Source: Gluconacetobacter diazotrophicus PA1 5 (lineage in GTDB: Bacteria > Pseudomonadota > Alphaproteobacteria > Acetobacterales > Acetobacteraceae). Taken from it: a stretch of 64,000 nt of DNA. How positions within the stretch are numbered: position 1 is the first letter of the stretch; the number at the start of each line of letters is the position of its first letter. The stretch is from positions 2,384,001 through 2,448,000 of the forward strand of contig NC_011365.1 in assembly GCF_000021325.1 (NCBI RefSeq). The letters are read 5' to 3'. This document shows, piece after piece, positions 62,682 to 64,000 of this stretch. Position numbers and translations under genes: made by a program. Below the pieces are notes generated by a model. The model saw nothing but the letters and a program-made list of their open reading frames with translations, ran no database searches and had not been told where the DNA came from.

Positions 62682-64000
62682 TCAGCAAGTGGCTTCTTCT
62701 TCTTCAGAAAAAGAGGCCACGTCCTTCACCGCCACACGCACCCGAAATTCCCCCGGAACGGGTGATGCAATGTCCAGCCGCGCGCCCATCTGGCCCGCGA
62801 TGCTGGCCACGATGGCCAGGCCCAGCCCGCTGCCGTCCGCCCCGCTGCCGCCGCGCACGAACGGTTCCGTCAGGTGCCCCAGGATATCGGGCGGCAGGGG
62901 CGCGCAGTCGTTGATAATCTCGACCACGCCCCCACGGGTCAGCATGACGGTGATGGGGGTGCCGGGCGTGCCGTGATGGGCGGCGTTTTCGATCAGGTTG
63001 CGGAACAGGATGCCCGCCGCGTCCATGTCGCCGCGCACGAACAGCGCCTCTATCCCGTCGCAGGTCACGATGACCTCGCGAAAGGCGGGGGGCATGTCCT
63101 GGAATTCCTCGGCCAGGATCTGCAACACCGCGACAAGGTCGAACCGGTCGTCGGCCATCGCCGCGCCCGACGAGGCGCGCGAGAGCTGCAGCAGCTTTTC
63201 CGTCATCCGGCCCAGCCGGCGGATCTGCGCGATCATGGCGGCGGCGCGGGCGGGGGCCTCGGGTTCGTGCAACTGCTCGCGCAGCATCTGCGCCTGCCCC
63301 AGCAGGGCGCCGATCGGGTTGCGCAGTTCGTGCGCCGCGTTGGCCGCGAACGCGCGTTCCGACGACAGCGCCTTCTTCAGCCGGTCCAGCAGCGAATTGA
63401 CCGCCGCATGGATGGCCGACAGTTCGCCGGGCAGGTCAAGCGCTGGAATGGGCGCCAGGTTGCCGCCGCCGCGCACGCGGATTTCGGCCTGCAGGTCGGT
63501 CAGCGGGCGCAGGGCGCGACGCACCACCCAGCGCACCAGCAGCCACACGCAGGGCAGGAACACCACCATCGGCAGGACCGAAATCAGCGTCGCCCGCCGC
63601 ACGGCCTCGCGCCGGTGGAAGGTCGGCTCGCCCACCAGGATGGTATGCCCGCCATCCGACGATTTCACGACATAGACGCGAAAGCGCGGCCGGTCATAGA
63701 AACCGGGCCGCAGCGACGGCACGAACACCGAAGCCGGCGCGTTCTGCGACCGCAGCACCAGATGCCCGTCCGCGGCCGCGATCTGGTAGGCCAGGGTGCG
63801 CGGCCCGACCTGGGGCAGCAGGGCCACGTCGCCGGCTGTGCCGCCATGCGGGCGGGGGGCCACGGCGGCAATGACGAATTCCAGCCGCTCGGCCACTTCC
63901 TGAAGGGAATTGTCCAGCCGTTCCGTGACCTCGTAGCGCGTGAAGCCGGCGACCAGCACGCTCAGCAGCATCAGGCAGCCCAGAACGACCACCAGCACCC
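62682..64000 (-). CDS. sensor histidine kinase, partial (QseC/TctE-like)
   Basis: At least 438 residues; the first codons run off the right edge. Visible are a hydrophobic start (TM1), a periplasmic domain of about 130 residues, TM2 (about TLISVLPMVVFLPCVWLLV), HAMP, the HisKA box AHELRNPIGALLGQ with the phosphoacceptor His, and a HATPase domain with NLIENAAHHG and GSGLGLAIVASI. The cognate regulator should be upstream, beyond the window. Proximity to copA-copB hints at metal sensing, but nothing in the sensor domain confirms it. Confidence 0.9.
   Translation of the reverse strand, partial: VLVVVLGCLMLLSVLVAGFTRYEVTERLDNSLQEVAERLEFVIAAVAPRPHGGTAGDVALLPQVGPRTLAYQIAAADGHLVLRSQNAPASVFVPSLRPGFYDRPRFRVYVVKSSDGGHTILVGEPTFHRREAVRRATLISVLPMVVFLPCVWLLVRWVVRRALRPLTDLQAEIRVRGGGNLAPIPALDLPGELSAIHAAVNSLLDRLKKALSSERAFAANAAHELRNPIGALLGQAQMLREQLHEPEAPARAAAMIAQIRRLGRMTEKLLQLSRASSGAAMADDRFDLVAVLQILAEEFQDMPPAFREVIVTCDGIEALFVRGDMDAAGILFRNLIENAAHHGTPGTPITVMLTRGGVVEIINDCAPLPPDILGHLTEPFVRGGSGADGSGLGLAIVASIAGQMGARLDIASPVPGEFRVRVAVKDVASFSEEEEATC
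62689..62720. terminator. hairpin shared by the MFS and kinase gene ends
   Basis: GTGGCTTCTTCTT (62689-62701) and AAAGAGGCCAC (62710-62720) form a stem of about ten pairs with a wobble. It lies 20 bp past the MFS stop and inside the last codons of the convergent kinase gene (the EEEEATC end). It could terminate the MFS transcript; the absence of a clear T run keeps confidence low. Confidence 0.35.

Overview
This is a 64 kb stretch of very GC-rich chromosome. Coding density, RBS spacing and protein content fit an alphaproteobacterium, most likely of the Acetobacteraceae (acetic acid bacteria such as Gluconacetobacter or Komagataeibacter). That placement is an inference from the gene families (ScsB-type DsbD, argD-argF-Hsp33 run, CopA/CopB, large TonB receptor), not from a marker gene. 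I see no rRNA, tRNA, CRISPR array, insertion sequence or phage. Most of the window is ordinary chromosome, with three accessory-looking blocks.

Layout. 0-3 kb: a leftward two-component system followed by a small secreted protein and a SIMPL-domain protein cut by the window edge. 3-9 kb: periplasmic S1C protease, HrpB helicase and, divergently, a ScsB/DsbD-type thiol reductase. 9-13.5 kb: a lipoprotein and a tightly overlapped leftward run argD-argF-unknown-hslO. 13.7-17.3 kb: an SPFH protein and an exported M1 aminopeptidase. 17.3-19.7 kb: an AT-rich island holding a 50-residue peptide gene and an asparagine-synthetase-like ATPase that lacks the glutaminase cysteine. A large TonB receptor follows (19.7-22.9 kb). 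This is the best candidate for an undescribed system, possibly a minimal peptide-modifying (RiPP-like) locus. 23.5-31 kb: hydroxyacid dehydrogenase, ABC-F ATPase, EamA exporter, ParE and two small exported proteins. 30.8-32.4 kb: an Rrf2 regulator divergent from a cysteine synthase. 32.4-34.9 kb: YceI-cytochrome b561-YceI and WrbA.

35-46.6 kb is a carbohydrate uptake and catabolism cluster: a DeoR regulator, two FGGY kinases of different subfamilies, a class II aldolase, a HAD phosphatase, two periplasmic binding proteins, and a single ABC transporter (one ATPase, two permeases). Its left arm (regulator-kinase-binding protein-monooxygenase) and right arm (aldolase-kinase-HAD) diverge at 38.7 kb. 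The transporter operon starts at 46.6 kb, below a perfect 14+10+14 inverted repeat, and runs back to converge with the right arm. The gene set resembles rhizobial rhamnose loci but lacks an isomerase, and one kinase is D-ribulokinase-like, so the substrate is open.

47-53 kb: a small membrane protein, L-serine dehydratase with a soluble PAS-PAS chemoreceptor directly upstream, and a TPR-sulfotransferase. 52.8-56.4 kb: a LysR regulator and PreT-PreA, the NADH-dependent dihydropyrimidine dehydrogenase. 56.4-58.1 kb: small stress-type proteins (host-attachment family, CBS-BON). 58.3-61.3 kb: a copper resistance operon (Cys/His-rich small protein, CopA, CopB). The window closes with an MFS exporter and a sensor kinase truncated at the right edge.

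All functions are from reading motifs and family resemblance. No database search was run.
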